Shown here one piece after another: positions 6,981 to 13,273 of a stretch of 14,110 bases of DNA (positions are counted from its first letter, which is position 1; every line of letters starts with the position of its first letter). The stretch is from contig CALHBW010000392.1 of assembly GCA_937930625.1 (NCBI GenBank), positions 1 to 14,110 of the forward strand, read 5' to 3'. The DNA comes from an uncultured Saprospiraceae bacterium. GTDB lineage: Bacteria; Bacteroidota; Bacteroidia; Chitinophagales; Saprospiraceae. The notes beneath the pieces were generated by a model that saw only the letters and a list, made by a program, of their open reading frames with translations, made no database searches and was not told where the DNA came from. The position numbers were made by a program, and so were the translations under genes.

Positions 6981-8177
6981 ATGCCAAACATATCTAGTCG
7001 CGCCCAAACCCTCCCCGCTTCACCTATCCGAAAGCTCGTCCCTTTTGCAGATGCAGCCAAGCGTAAAGGCAGAAAAGTATATCACTTAAATATCGGTCAA
7101 CCCGATGTCGCAACGCCTCCGAATGCACTACAAGCTGTCCGCCAGTCAAACTTTGAGGTACTTGCTTACGCACCCTCTGCCGGCACGAATGAGTATCGCG
7201 CAAAATTGGCAAAATACTATGCAGAAAAAGTCGGCACACAGCTCTCACCGGATGATTTTATCACCACTACGGGCGCGTCCGAAGCCCTTAATTTTGCGAT
7301 GATTGCATGCATGAATCCGGACGATGAACTCATTGTACCCGAACCATTTTATGCCAATTATAATGGCTTCTCCATTGCAGGCGGTATCAAAGTAAAACCT
7401 ATTACGGCAAGTATCGACAATGGATTTGCACTGCCGCCAATACAAGATTTTGAACAAAAAATCACCCCACAAACAAAGGGTATTCTTATTTGTAATCCAT
7501 CGAATCCTACAGGATATTTGTACTCCAAAGAAGAACTTTTGCAATTGCGGGACATCGTTTTAAAGCATAATTTATTTTTGTTTGTAGATGAAGTTTATCG
7601 TGATTTTGTGTATGATAATAAACAATTTCATAGCGTTCTCAATATCGAAGGATTGGAAGAGCATGTCGTTGTATTTGATTCTATATCAAAACGTTACAGT
7701 TCGTGTGGTGGGCGTATTGGCGCGTTGGTCAGTCGAAATAAAGATGTGACAAATTCCGTTATGAAACTGGCACAAGCAAGGCTGAGTCCGCCGACTTTCG
7801 GGCTGATTGTCGCCGAAGCCGTGCTGGATGCTCCCGCTAATTATGTCTCCGATGCCATCCTCGAATATGACCGTCGCCGCAAGCTACTCATCCAACGACT
7901 CAATGCGATGGGTGGCGTCATTGCTCCCACGCCCGGCGGTGCATTTTATGCCTTTGCACAATTACCGATTGATGATTCTGAAAAATTTTGCCAATGGTTG
8001 TTAGAAGAATTTGAATATAATAACGCTACGGTCATGATGGCACCGGGGTCGGGATTTTATGCTACGAAAGGATTGGGTAAACAGGAAGTTCGTATAGCAT
8101 ATGTACTCAATGAGCAAGATTTGAATATAGCAATGGATTGCTTAGAGAAAGCATTAGTAACGTATAATGAGAAGTGA
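6981..8177 (+). CDS. Aspartate-type aminotransferase (PLP fold type I, class I/II)
   Basis: This 398-residue cytoplasmic enzyme has the full set of class I/II aminotransferase residues. NIGQPDVATPP (about 37-47) is the N-terminal substrate loop. TTGASEALNFA (about 96-106) contacts the PLP phosphate. Asn175 in CNPSNPTG binds the PLP hydroxyl, Asp203 and Tyr206 in VDEVY contact the pyridine ring, Lys237 in SISKRYSSCGGRIG forms the Schiff base, and Arg371 in QEVRIAY binds the substrate carboxylate. Length and motifs fit the prokaryotic aspartate aminotransferase subgroup, which transfers amino groups between aspartate or related amino acids and 2-oxoglutarate. The exact substrate is not readable, and an alanine, aromatic or other 2-oxo-acid preference is possible. 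The lipoprotein gene begins 40 bp downstream with no terminator between them, so they may be co-transcribed. Confidence 0.88.
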   Translation: MPNISSRAQTLPASPIRKLVPFADAAKRKGRKVYHLNIGQPDVATPPNALQAVRQSNFEVLAYAPSAGTNEYRAKLAKYYAEKVGTQLSPDDFITTTGASEALNFAMIACMNPDDELIVPEPFYANYNGFSIAGGIKVKPITASIDNGFALPPIQDFEQKITPQTKGILICNPSNPTGYLYSKEELLQLRDIVLKHNLFLFVDEVYRDFVYDNKQFHSVLNIEGLEEHVVVFDSISKRYSSCGGRIGALVSRNKDVTNSVMKLAQARLSPPTFGLIVAEAVLDAPANYVSDAILEYDRRRKLLIQRLNAMGGVIAPTPGGAFYAFAQLPIDDSEKFCQWLLEEFEYNNATVMMAPGSGFYATKGLGKQEVRIAYVLNEQDLNIAMDCLEKALVTYNEK

Positions 8178-8217
8178 TGAATCGTGAGTTTTCACTCATT
8201 CAAAATTAATAAATACT

Positions 8218-8682
8218 ATGAAAAGATTAATTCCACTATTGATACTCGCCTTCGGCGTAATTGCCTGTAATTCAGATGGCTTAGAAACTATTAGCCTCCA
8301 AGAACATGGCGCGAATATCGACATCAAAATCCCCCCGGGTGCAGAAGTCACTTCCGAACCTATCGGATACCGCAAACAAATCTTTGTACAACAAGATAAA
8401 TTTAACCTTATAGTACTTGTTGGAGATGAAGAAACAGAGACTGCTGCGGAAATAAAAAAAGAAAATCTGGAATCCGTCAAAGCACTTGATATTTTTTCGG
8501 AAATCATTCAAGAAGATGATAATGGTTTTATTTATGAAATCAATCAAGGAACAGGTAAAAATTACGATTTCCGATACGTATATGTCAAAAACGGTACTTC
8601 TCATGGTTTTCGTCGAAATTTTGTAGGAGACTACACGCTCGATGAAGTGAAGACGATGTATAATGCGGTGAAGCAGAAGTAG
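8218..8682 (+). CDS. Small putative lipoprotein, unknown function
   Basis: This 154-residue protein begins MKRLIPLLILAFGVIAC, a type II signal peptide with lipobox VIAC and Cys17 as the lipidated residue. The mature part is acidic and soluble-looking, with no further membrane segment. It contains IDIKIPPGAEVTSEP (about 35-49), a charged helix-like stretch near 75-90 and FRRNFVGDYTLDEVKTMYNA near the end, which resembles a small periplasmic or outer-membrane sensor-like fold but fits no family I can name. It lies 40 bp after the aminotransferase and may share its transcript. A tandem-word repeat follows its stop codon directly. Confidence 0.8.
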   Translation: MKRLIPLLILAFGVIACNSDGLETISLQEHGANIDIKIPPGAEVTSEPIGYRKQIFVQQDKFNLIVLVGDEETETAAEIKKENLESVKALDIFSEIIQEDDNGFIYEINQGTGKNYDFRYVYVKNGTSHGFRRNFVGDYTLDEVKTMYNAVKQK

Positions 8683-8740
8683 TTGATTAGTTGATTGGGT
8701 TTATTAAGTTGATTAAGTTGATTAAGTTGATTAACTTGAC
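8683..8740. repeat. Tandem 9-bp TTGATTAAG words
   Basis: Directly after the lipoprotein stop codon come TTGATTAG, TTGATTGGG, TTTATTAAG, TTGATTAAG (twice) and TTGATTAAC. No facing inverted block is seen at this locus. Confidence 0.75.
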
Positions 8741-8757
8741 AATGTTAAATTAAGTAA

Positions 8758-8904
8758 TTGAAGTCCATATTTCGAATATTCAAAATTTATCTTTGGTTCT
8801 TTGCAATCATTTTATTCTCAAATAGTTGTAAAGAATCAGACTATTCATTTATTGCTTTACCTAATAATCAAAATGATAGTAGAATAGATTCAAGATGGAA
8901 CTAA
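8758..8904 (+). CDS. Possible tiny lipoprotein or remnant of one (TTG start)
   Basis: From a TTG at 8758 a 48-codon frame encodes MKSIFRIFKIYLWFFAIILF followed by SNSCKESDYSF and ends at TAA 8902-8904. The first 23 residues look like a lipoprotein signal peptide (basic N-terminus, long hydrophobic core, Ser-Asn-Ser-Cys), but position -3 is not the usual Leu. An in-frame stop precedes the TTG directly and no ATG is available. The mature part would be only about 25 residues. It may be a very small lipoprotein, or the surviving 5' end of a longer gene truncated when the downstream RNA-like segment arrived. Coding status is uncertain. Confidence 0.35.
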   Translation: MKSIFRIFKIYLWFFAIILFSNSCKESDYSFIALPNNQNDSRIDSRWN

Positions 8905-8954
8905 ATTCTCGTTGAAATTGTTCTTTAGGCAGCAATAACAAACAACCACAAAAA

Positions 8955-9265
8955 GCAAGTGCCGTAGAAAAGAATTACTTCGTAACTATAACGATCCTAA
9001 GGTAGCGTAATTCGGGTGACCGAACTAGCGAAGTCGGGCAAAAATCCGACAGGGCAAAATGCTGCAAAGCGCAAGTCTCTCGCAAGAAAGATGTCGAATT
9101 GCCCGCTCACTGCCTTCGATGTCCCTCGTTGAAGGTAAGAGCGATTGCTTTTCCAAAAGCAAACTTTTCTTTTCGCCCTTTTGCCTTGCTTTTTGTGTTG
9201 TTTTTTGTGAAATTATCAATAAAAAACTCGCCTTGCATTATTAGAAATGCAAGGCGAGTTTTTTT
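8955..9265 (+). ncRNA. Candidate structured RNA mimicking 23S rRNA helices 69-71
   Basis: Positions 8981-9013 match the conserved helix 69 and following strand of bacterial 23S rRNA at 31 of 33 positions, including AACTATAACG and TCCTAAGGTAGCG. The 23S H69 stem CCGU/ACGG appears here as TCGT/ACGA (8980-8983 with 8991-8994), so one difference preserves pairing. Next come TTCGG-GTGA-CCGAA (9011-9024), a hairpin with a GNRA tetraloop, and GTCGGG-CAAAAA-TCCGAC (9033-9050), which resembles helix 71. Other possible stems are GAATTAC 8972-8978 with GTAATTC 9007-9013 (overlapping the GNRA hairpin), GGGCAA 9052-9057 with TTGCCC 9099-9104, GCA(A)GTG 8955-8961 with CACTGC 9108-9113, CCTTC 9113-9117 with GAAGG 9131-9135, and TTGCTTTT 9145-9152 with AAAAGCAA 9155-9162. 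The segment ends at a strong terminator. No other 23S sequence surrounds it and no credible ORF lies within it. The 5' end and promoter are unknown. Confidence 0.55.
9221..9265 (+). terminator. Strong, probably bidirectional intrinsic terminator
   Basis: A perfect 13-bp stem pairs ACTCGCCTTGCAT (9226-9238) with ATGCAAGGCGAGT (9247-9259) over an 8-nt loop. Five A residues precede it and six T residues follow it, so it can stop transcription from both sides: the candidate RNA on the plus strand and the haloperoxidase mRNA on the minus strand. A second small hairpin, AACGATTT (9272-9279) with AAATCGTT (9283-9290), lies between it and the haloperoxidase stop codon. Confidence 0.93.
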
Positions 9266-9295
9266 ATACAGAACGATTTAAAAAATCGTTTTACG

Positions 9296-12200
9296 TTAAT
9301 ATCGCATTAATTTCTCCACAAAAAGCTGTCCTCCGTCAAGGTCAATAAAACGAAGGAAATAGATGCCATGTGGAAGGAAGTTAACATTCATTGTTGATTC
9401 ATTATCCACAAATTCGATAAAGCCCTCGTCTGCTACGCGTCCGTGTGCATCCACGACCTGTACACGCGCTACACCCGTATATGCATAGCGTATGTAAATA
9501 TCATTACTCGCCGGATTTGGGAAAATTTTAGTGGCTTGATAAAGGTCTTTTCCTGTACAGTCTTGGTCAATATTATCATCGGGAATTTCGGGAGCAGTTG
9601 GATAAGAATCACTGCGCGTATCATCGCAGTCGGTATTATCGGTAACATAACCTGTGGGTGGCTCGCTAATACAAGTATCTACCATCATATTAATATCACC
9701 GTAATTATCACCATCCGAATCGAGGTAGTAGCGATTTTTCGGCAAACCATCGTCGAATAAGCCGTTGCAATCATTGTCAATCGCATCACAGATTTCGGGG
9801 CTATTTGGATGGATAGAGGCATCCGCATCATTACAATCAAGTGCAATGGAAACATAATTTGGCGGTGCTGTCGTACAGGTATCAATGCTAATCAGTGCAT
9901 CACCAAAACCGTCACCGTCATTATCAAAATAATAGACAAATCGCGGTAAACCATCATTGATTTCACCATTACAATTATTGTCAATGGCATCGCAAATTTC
10001 CGGTGAATCGGGGTGAATATTCGCATCCGCATCGTTACAATCAAAATCATTTGACACATAACCTGTTGGCGGTACAATCAAGCAAGTATCCAATGAGACA
10101 CCTCCACTACCTGAAGCACTACCAAAGCCATCACCATCCATGTCTATAAAATAAGTTGTGGTCGTCAAGCCTTCATCAACTACGCCGTCGCAGTTGTCAT
10201 CTATGCCATTACAAATTTCTTCGGCATCAGGATTTACGTTAAATTTGGTATCGTCGCAATCGGTATCATTGGCTGCATAACCCATTGGCGGAGTGGTCAG
10301 ACAAGTGTCTATTATGGTGCTAATATCTCCAAATCCATCACCGTCATTATCCAAGAAATAGGTATTTTTTGGAATACCATCATCGGCGAAGCCGTTACAA
10401 TCATTATCCAACGCATCACAAATCTCCTCCGCGCCCGGATATACACTTGCGTTATTATCATCACAATCTTCATAATCATAATAACCATCGCCATCTTGGT
10501 CGCGATAGAAATACGATTCGGCAAGCAGGAAAGCATCTATACCAATTTCCATACCCATGAGGCGTCCCGGAATATCATCAGCCGGAGGATGGATGCCACC
10601 CCAAATACGTGATAAACTGCATTGGTCAGAAGCATCGCGGTAGGTTGCCCATTGCAAGACAAAATCCTGACTCGGACCTTCCTCAAAGACCAAAAATTCA
10701 TTCATTTCCACCGGAAATTCGCCCATACCGCCGGGAAAATACTCATCTCCTGTGAGCATAGTCAGTACTTCGGCAGCAGCGCGCGAGTAGGTCGAATGTC
10801 CTGATACATAACCCGCAAATGGTGGCGTTACAAAAGAAGGGCGTTGATAGGGCCACCATTCCTCTGCCAATATCCAACCAACACCCGCCATGTCTGTTTC
10901 TTCGTCATCAATGTACTCCGGTCCGCGCCATGCGCGAACTTTTATTTTACCAACATGCTCATTATTCGGTCCTGAAAGTGGGTCAGCGGCTGTTACGCGC
11001 TCTACAAAACCTGCGGTAAGTGGCAGTCCACCGGGGTGAAAATTCGGAAAAAGTGGCAAGCTGCTCTGCCCGTTATCTGCCATACATCGAATGGCACTCA
11101 TCGGGCGAATGTAATCATACCAACCCTTGCAACCCCAAGCCGTAACCGCAGAATCATGCATGGCACCACCCAAAGCGAAATAGGCTTTTACATCCCATTC
11201 CAAATCATTTTCCATCTCAACGATACCTCTGAATTTTTTCTCTAAAAGCGGATTATCATTCACATAATTCAAAATTGTAAACCAATGACCGGGAGGCGTT
11301 TCGGAGTCAGGTCCGTCTGCCCAAAACTCCGCAAGTACACGCGTATAATCGCCACGCGGCACAAATTGCGGGGCGTAAGGCGCGCCCGTGTAGGGGTTAG
11401 TTTCATGTCCGATACTAGGGTCGCCGCCGTTTACATCATCATAAAAATCGCGCAAACCAGCCACCGTCGTCGGATAATCTTGCACATTTCCAATTGAGGC
11501 GGGCGAAATGTCCCATATCACACCATCCGTAGGGTCAAGGTGTGACGACCATTTGGACACCAATGCAAAACCCCATTGATATTCTTCCGAAATTGGCGTT
11601 ACCTGATCCATGTCGAGGTAAGGTGGTGCGCCGGGGTCGTGATAAACATGGTAGTCGTTGCCATCTCGCTGGTAGGTCGTTATATCGTCGGCAGTCATAG
11701 CGAAGGGCGTGACATTTCCCCATTCGGGACTCAAAAACGGAGGAGTATTAAAAGGTATCGGATTGCCGGACTGGTCAATAAAGACATCCAACGTTAGTGG
11801 CTGCCAACGGTTGGGGTCAAGGATATTTGGATTGCCCGGATTGTCTGTTATCATCGGCGGATTGACGGGTTGATAGTAGAGATTATTATAAAAACCTTGT
11901 TCGTTTGCACCATCCAGAAAGCCATAATTAATCAAACATTCAGCAACATAATTGCCCAATGCGGCAGGAGAGCCTGTAGAATAATTCGTGGAAGTAAATG
12001 CAGGTGTATAACCGAGTTCTACCAATTTATTATTCGCTTCGGCAACGATAAAAAACACACCCGGCGCATTATTAAACCGATGTCGAATCAAACGATACAT
12101 GGCATAACTAATCGCTTCATTTCGTGCGGCTTCTACGTCGTTGGGCGTGGGTACACCATCGAATTGACAGGTAAATCCATCAACAGTTTTACCCAATAGG

Positions 12201-12424
12201 TAGGTTTCAGCATTTTCGTCATATGCTGCCCAAATATCATACATGGCTATCGAGCTATGCCACAGATTCCGGGCATGTACGGTTGGTCGGGCAAAGTCAT
12301 TTCTGATAGCATTGAGCAGGACTTCATTCCATTCGCGTGCTACGGAATGGTCTTGTGCAAAGGTGGTGTTGATACTGGCAAGTAGCAAAACGCCAAAGAA
12401 TAGGTTTTGTAGATTTTTTTTCAT
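9296..12424 (-). CDS. T9SS-secreted vanadium haloperoxidase-like protein with MopRP-type repeat array
   Basis: This 1042-residue protein has four parts. Residues 1-23 are a Sec signal peptide (MKKNLQNLFFGVLLLASINT, then TFA). Residues about 25-640 are a vanadium-dependent haloperoxidase / PAP2-like phosphatase domain. It carries Lys433-x6-Arg440-Pro (KGWYDYIRP), Ser541-Gly542-His543 (YVSGHSTYSRA) and Arg606-x5-His612 (SRIWGGIHPPAD), matching the vanadate ligand motifs KX6RP, PSGH and SRX5H. Residues about 641-961 hold five units of the Asp/Cys-rich 'putative metal-binding motif', with DxDGDGxGD loops and EICDxIDNDCNG segments; the fifth is degenerate (EIPDDNIDQDCTG). Residues about 963-1042 are a type A T9SS sorting domain (KIFPNPASNDIYI, GIYFLRF, terminal KLMRY). 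The protein should be exported and released or anchored at the cell surface. It probably oxidises halides with peroxide; phosphatase activity is an alternative. No promoter consensus was found, only TATCTTTA at about -25 on its strand. Confidence 0.92.
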   Translation of the reverse strand: MKKNLQNLFFGVLLLASINTTFAQDHSVAREWNEVLLNAIRNDFARPTVHARNLWHSSIAMYDIWAAYDENAETYLLGKTVDGFTCQFDGVPTPNDVEAARNEAISYAMYRLIRHRFNNAPGVFFIVAEANNKLVELGYTPAFTSTNYSTGSPAALGNYVAECLINYGFLDGANEQGFYNNLYYQPVNPPMITDNPGNPNILDPNRWQPLTLDVFIDQSGNPIPFNTPPFLSPEWGNVTPFAMTADDITTYQRDGNDYHVYHDPGAPPYLDMDQVTPISEEYQWGFALVSKWSSHLDPTDGVIWDISPASIGNVQDYPTTVAGLRDFYDDVNGGDPSIGHETNPYTGAPYAPQFVPRGDYTRVLAEFWADGPDSETPPGHWFTILNYVNDNPLLEKKFRGIVEMENDLEWDVKAYFALGGAMHDSAVTAWGCKGWYDYIRPMSAIRCMADNGQSSLPLFPNFHPGGLPLTAGFVERVTAADPLSGPNNEHVGKIKVRAWRGPEYIDDEETDMAGVGWILAEEWWPYQRPSFVTPPFAGYVSGHSTYSRAAAEVLTMLTGDEYFPGGMGEFPVEMNEFLVFEEGPSQDFVLQWATYRDASDQCSLSRIWGGIHPPADDIPGRLMGMEIGIDAFLLAESYFYRDQDGDGYYDYEDCDDNNASVYPGAEEICDALDNDCNGFADDGIPKNTYFLDNDGDGFGDISTIIDTCLTTPPMGYAANDTDCDDTKFNVNPDAEEICNGIDDNCDGVVDEGLTTTTYFIDMDGDGFGSASGSGGVSLDTCLIVPPTGYVSNDFDCNDADANIHPDSPEICDAIDNNCNGEINDGLPRFVYYFDNDGDGFGDALISIDTCTTAPPNYVSIALDCNDADASIHPNSPEICDAIDNDCNGLFDDGLPKNRYYLDSDGDNYGDINMMVDTCISEPPTGYVTDNTDCDDTRSDSYPTAPEIPDDNIDQDCTGKDLYQATKIFPNPASNDIYIRYAYTGVARVQVVDAHGRVADEGFIEFVDNESTMNVNFLPHGIYFLRFIDLDGGQLFVEKLMRY

Positions 12425-12469
12425 GTATTTGTCGTCGTGGCGATAAAAAATGTAAAGATAAGGTTTTTC

Positions 12470-12697
12470 GTGCTGATGTGCTGACGTACTGATGTGCTGA
12501 TGTGGTGGCTTACTAATGTGTTTATATTTTTATGTGTTAATGTTTATTATTTATTATTTTGGTTGTTTTTATTTTATAAGTAAAAATATATTTTAATGTT
12601 TTTTTTAAGAAAATAATATTTGATAATTTTTTTACAGTAAAAAATTTCGATTTGTAAATGCGCTAAACTCTTACATCAGCACACCCACACATCAGCA
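12470..12697. repeat. Inverted 8-bp words (TGCTGATG / CATCAGCA) around an AT-rich gap
   Basis: TGCTGATG, TGCTGACG, TACTGATG and TGCTGATG run in tandem at 12471-12502. The reverse-complement word CATCAGCA occurs at 12674-12681 and again at 12690-12697, reaching the stop codon of the metallophosphoesterase gene. The DNA between (about 12510-12670) is very AT-rich with many T and A runs. It holds no gene or clear terminator. Confidence 0.7.
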
Positions 12698-13207
12698 CTA
12701 TTTCATCCCACGCTTCCCAATCTCAATCGCTTGCACTTCCATGATTTGACTTTCGTGAATGGAAAAACGAAGTAAAGTCTTGACTTGGTGAAAACCATGC
12801 ACACCACAAGCACCCGGATTCATGTGTAGCAGTTTGAGTTTTTTATCCGGCATCACCTTTAATATATGCGAATGTCCGGTAATGAAAAGACCGGGCGGAT
12901 TCGCTCTGATATCCTCTCTAATGCGCTTATCGTACCTGCCCGGATAGCCGCCGATATGCGTTATCCACACATCAAGTCCCTCACAATCAAAGCGTTGGTG
13001 AAGCGGGTAGCGTTGGCGTAGGGCTGCGCCGTCGATATTTCCATAAACAGCACGGAGGGGTTTGAAGGCTTCGAGTTGGTCGGCGAGTTTGATGGTGCCG
13101 ATGTCTCCGGCATGCCAGATTTCGTCGCACTCCTCGAAGTATTTGAAGACCTTTTCGTCGAGAAAGCCGTGGGTGTCGGAGAGTAAGCCTATTTTTGTCA
13201 TATTCAT
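12698..13207 (-). CDS. YfcE/MJ0936-type metallophosphoesterase
   Basis: This is a 169-residue cytoplasmic calcineurin-like phosphoesterase of the small YfcE/MJ0936 group. Counting from the ATG at 13207, the metal site is complete: Asp11 and His13 (LLSDTHG), Asp35 (HAGDIG), Asn57 and Asp59 (YGNIDG), His84 (THIGGYPG), and His112 and His114 (ITGHSH). Members hydrolyse phosphodiesters such as bis-p-nitrophenyl phosphate in vitro with Mn2+ or similar metals; the cellular substrate is usually unknown. A GTG at 13216 is in frame, but it lies inside a REP-like repeat, so I reject it. ATGs at 13207 and 13201 are both plausible, and MTKIGLLSDTHG from 13201 is the more family-like N-terminus. The gene lies between the haloperoxidase and the recombinase, all on the minus strand, with no sign of a shared operon. 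Confidence 0.9.
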   Translation of the reverse strand: MNMTKIGLLSDTHGFLDEKVFKYFEECDEIWHAGDIGTIKLADQLEAFKPLRAVYGNIDGAALRQRYPLHQRFDCEGLDVWITHIGGYPGRYDKRIREDIRANPPGLFITGHSHILKVMPDKKLKLLHMNPGACGVHGFHQVKTLLRFSIHESQIMEVQAIEIGKRGMK

Positions 13208-13209
13208 AA

Positions 13210-13233
13210 GTAGCACGGTGCTTCCAGCCCGTG
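13210..13233 (+). repeat. Single diverged REP-like GTAG hairpin
   Basis: This third copy of the element at 5350-5371 begins GTAGCACGGTGCTTCCAG. Its hairpin uses CACGG paired with CCGTG instead of the CAGGCT/AGCCTG stem, so pairing is kept although the bases differ. The 5' GTAG and the core GCTTCCAGCC are conserved. It lies only 3 bp upstream of the metallophosphoesterase ATG. Confidence 0.65.
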
Positions 13234-13273
13234 TTAAAAAAAATGCAAGGTAAGGAACGCGGCATAAATAAGT

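Noticed and set aside
8788..8795. TATCTTTG as a promoter for the candidate RNA
   Set aside because: It fits the -7 consensus, but no -33 element exists at the right spacing and it lies in the lipoprotein-like frame about 165 bp before the first stem.
8955..9140. A functional or fragmented 23S rRNA gene
   Set aside because: Only the helix 69-71 region is recognisable; flanking 23S helices are absent. A weak resemblance of GATGTCG at 9090-9096 to the peptidyl-transferase region is too short to count.
9025..9281. Several 60-65 codon open frames on both strands between 9025 and 9281
   Set aside because: They overlap the rRNA-like structured segment and the terminator, overlap one another, and show no signal peptide or domain.
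13208..13216. GTG start at 13216 for the metallophosphoesterase
   Set aside because: It lies inside the REP-like element; the family's N-terminus fits the ATG at 13207 or 13201.
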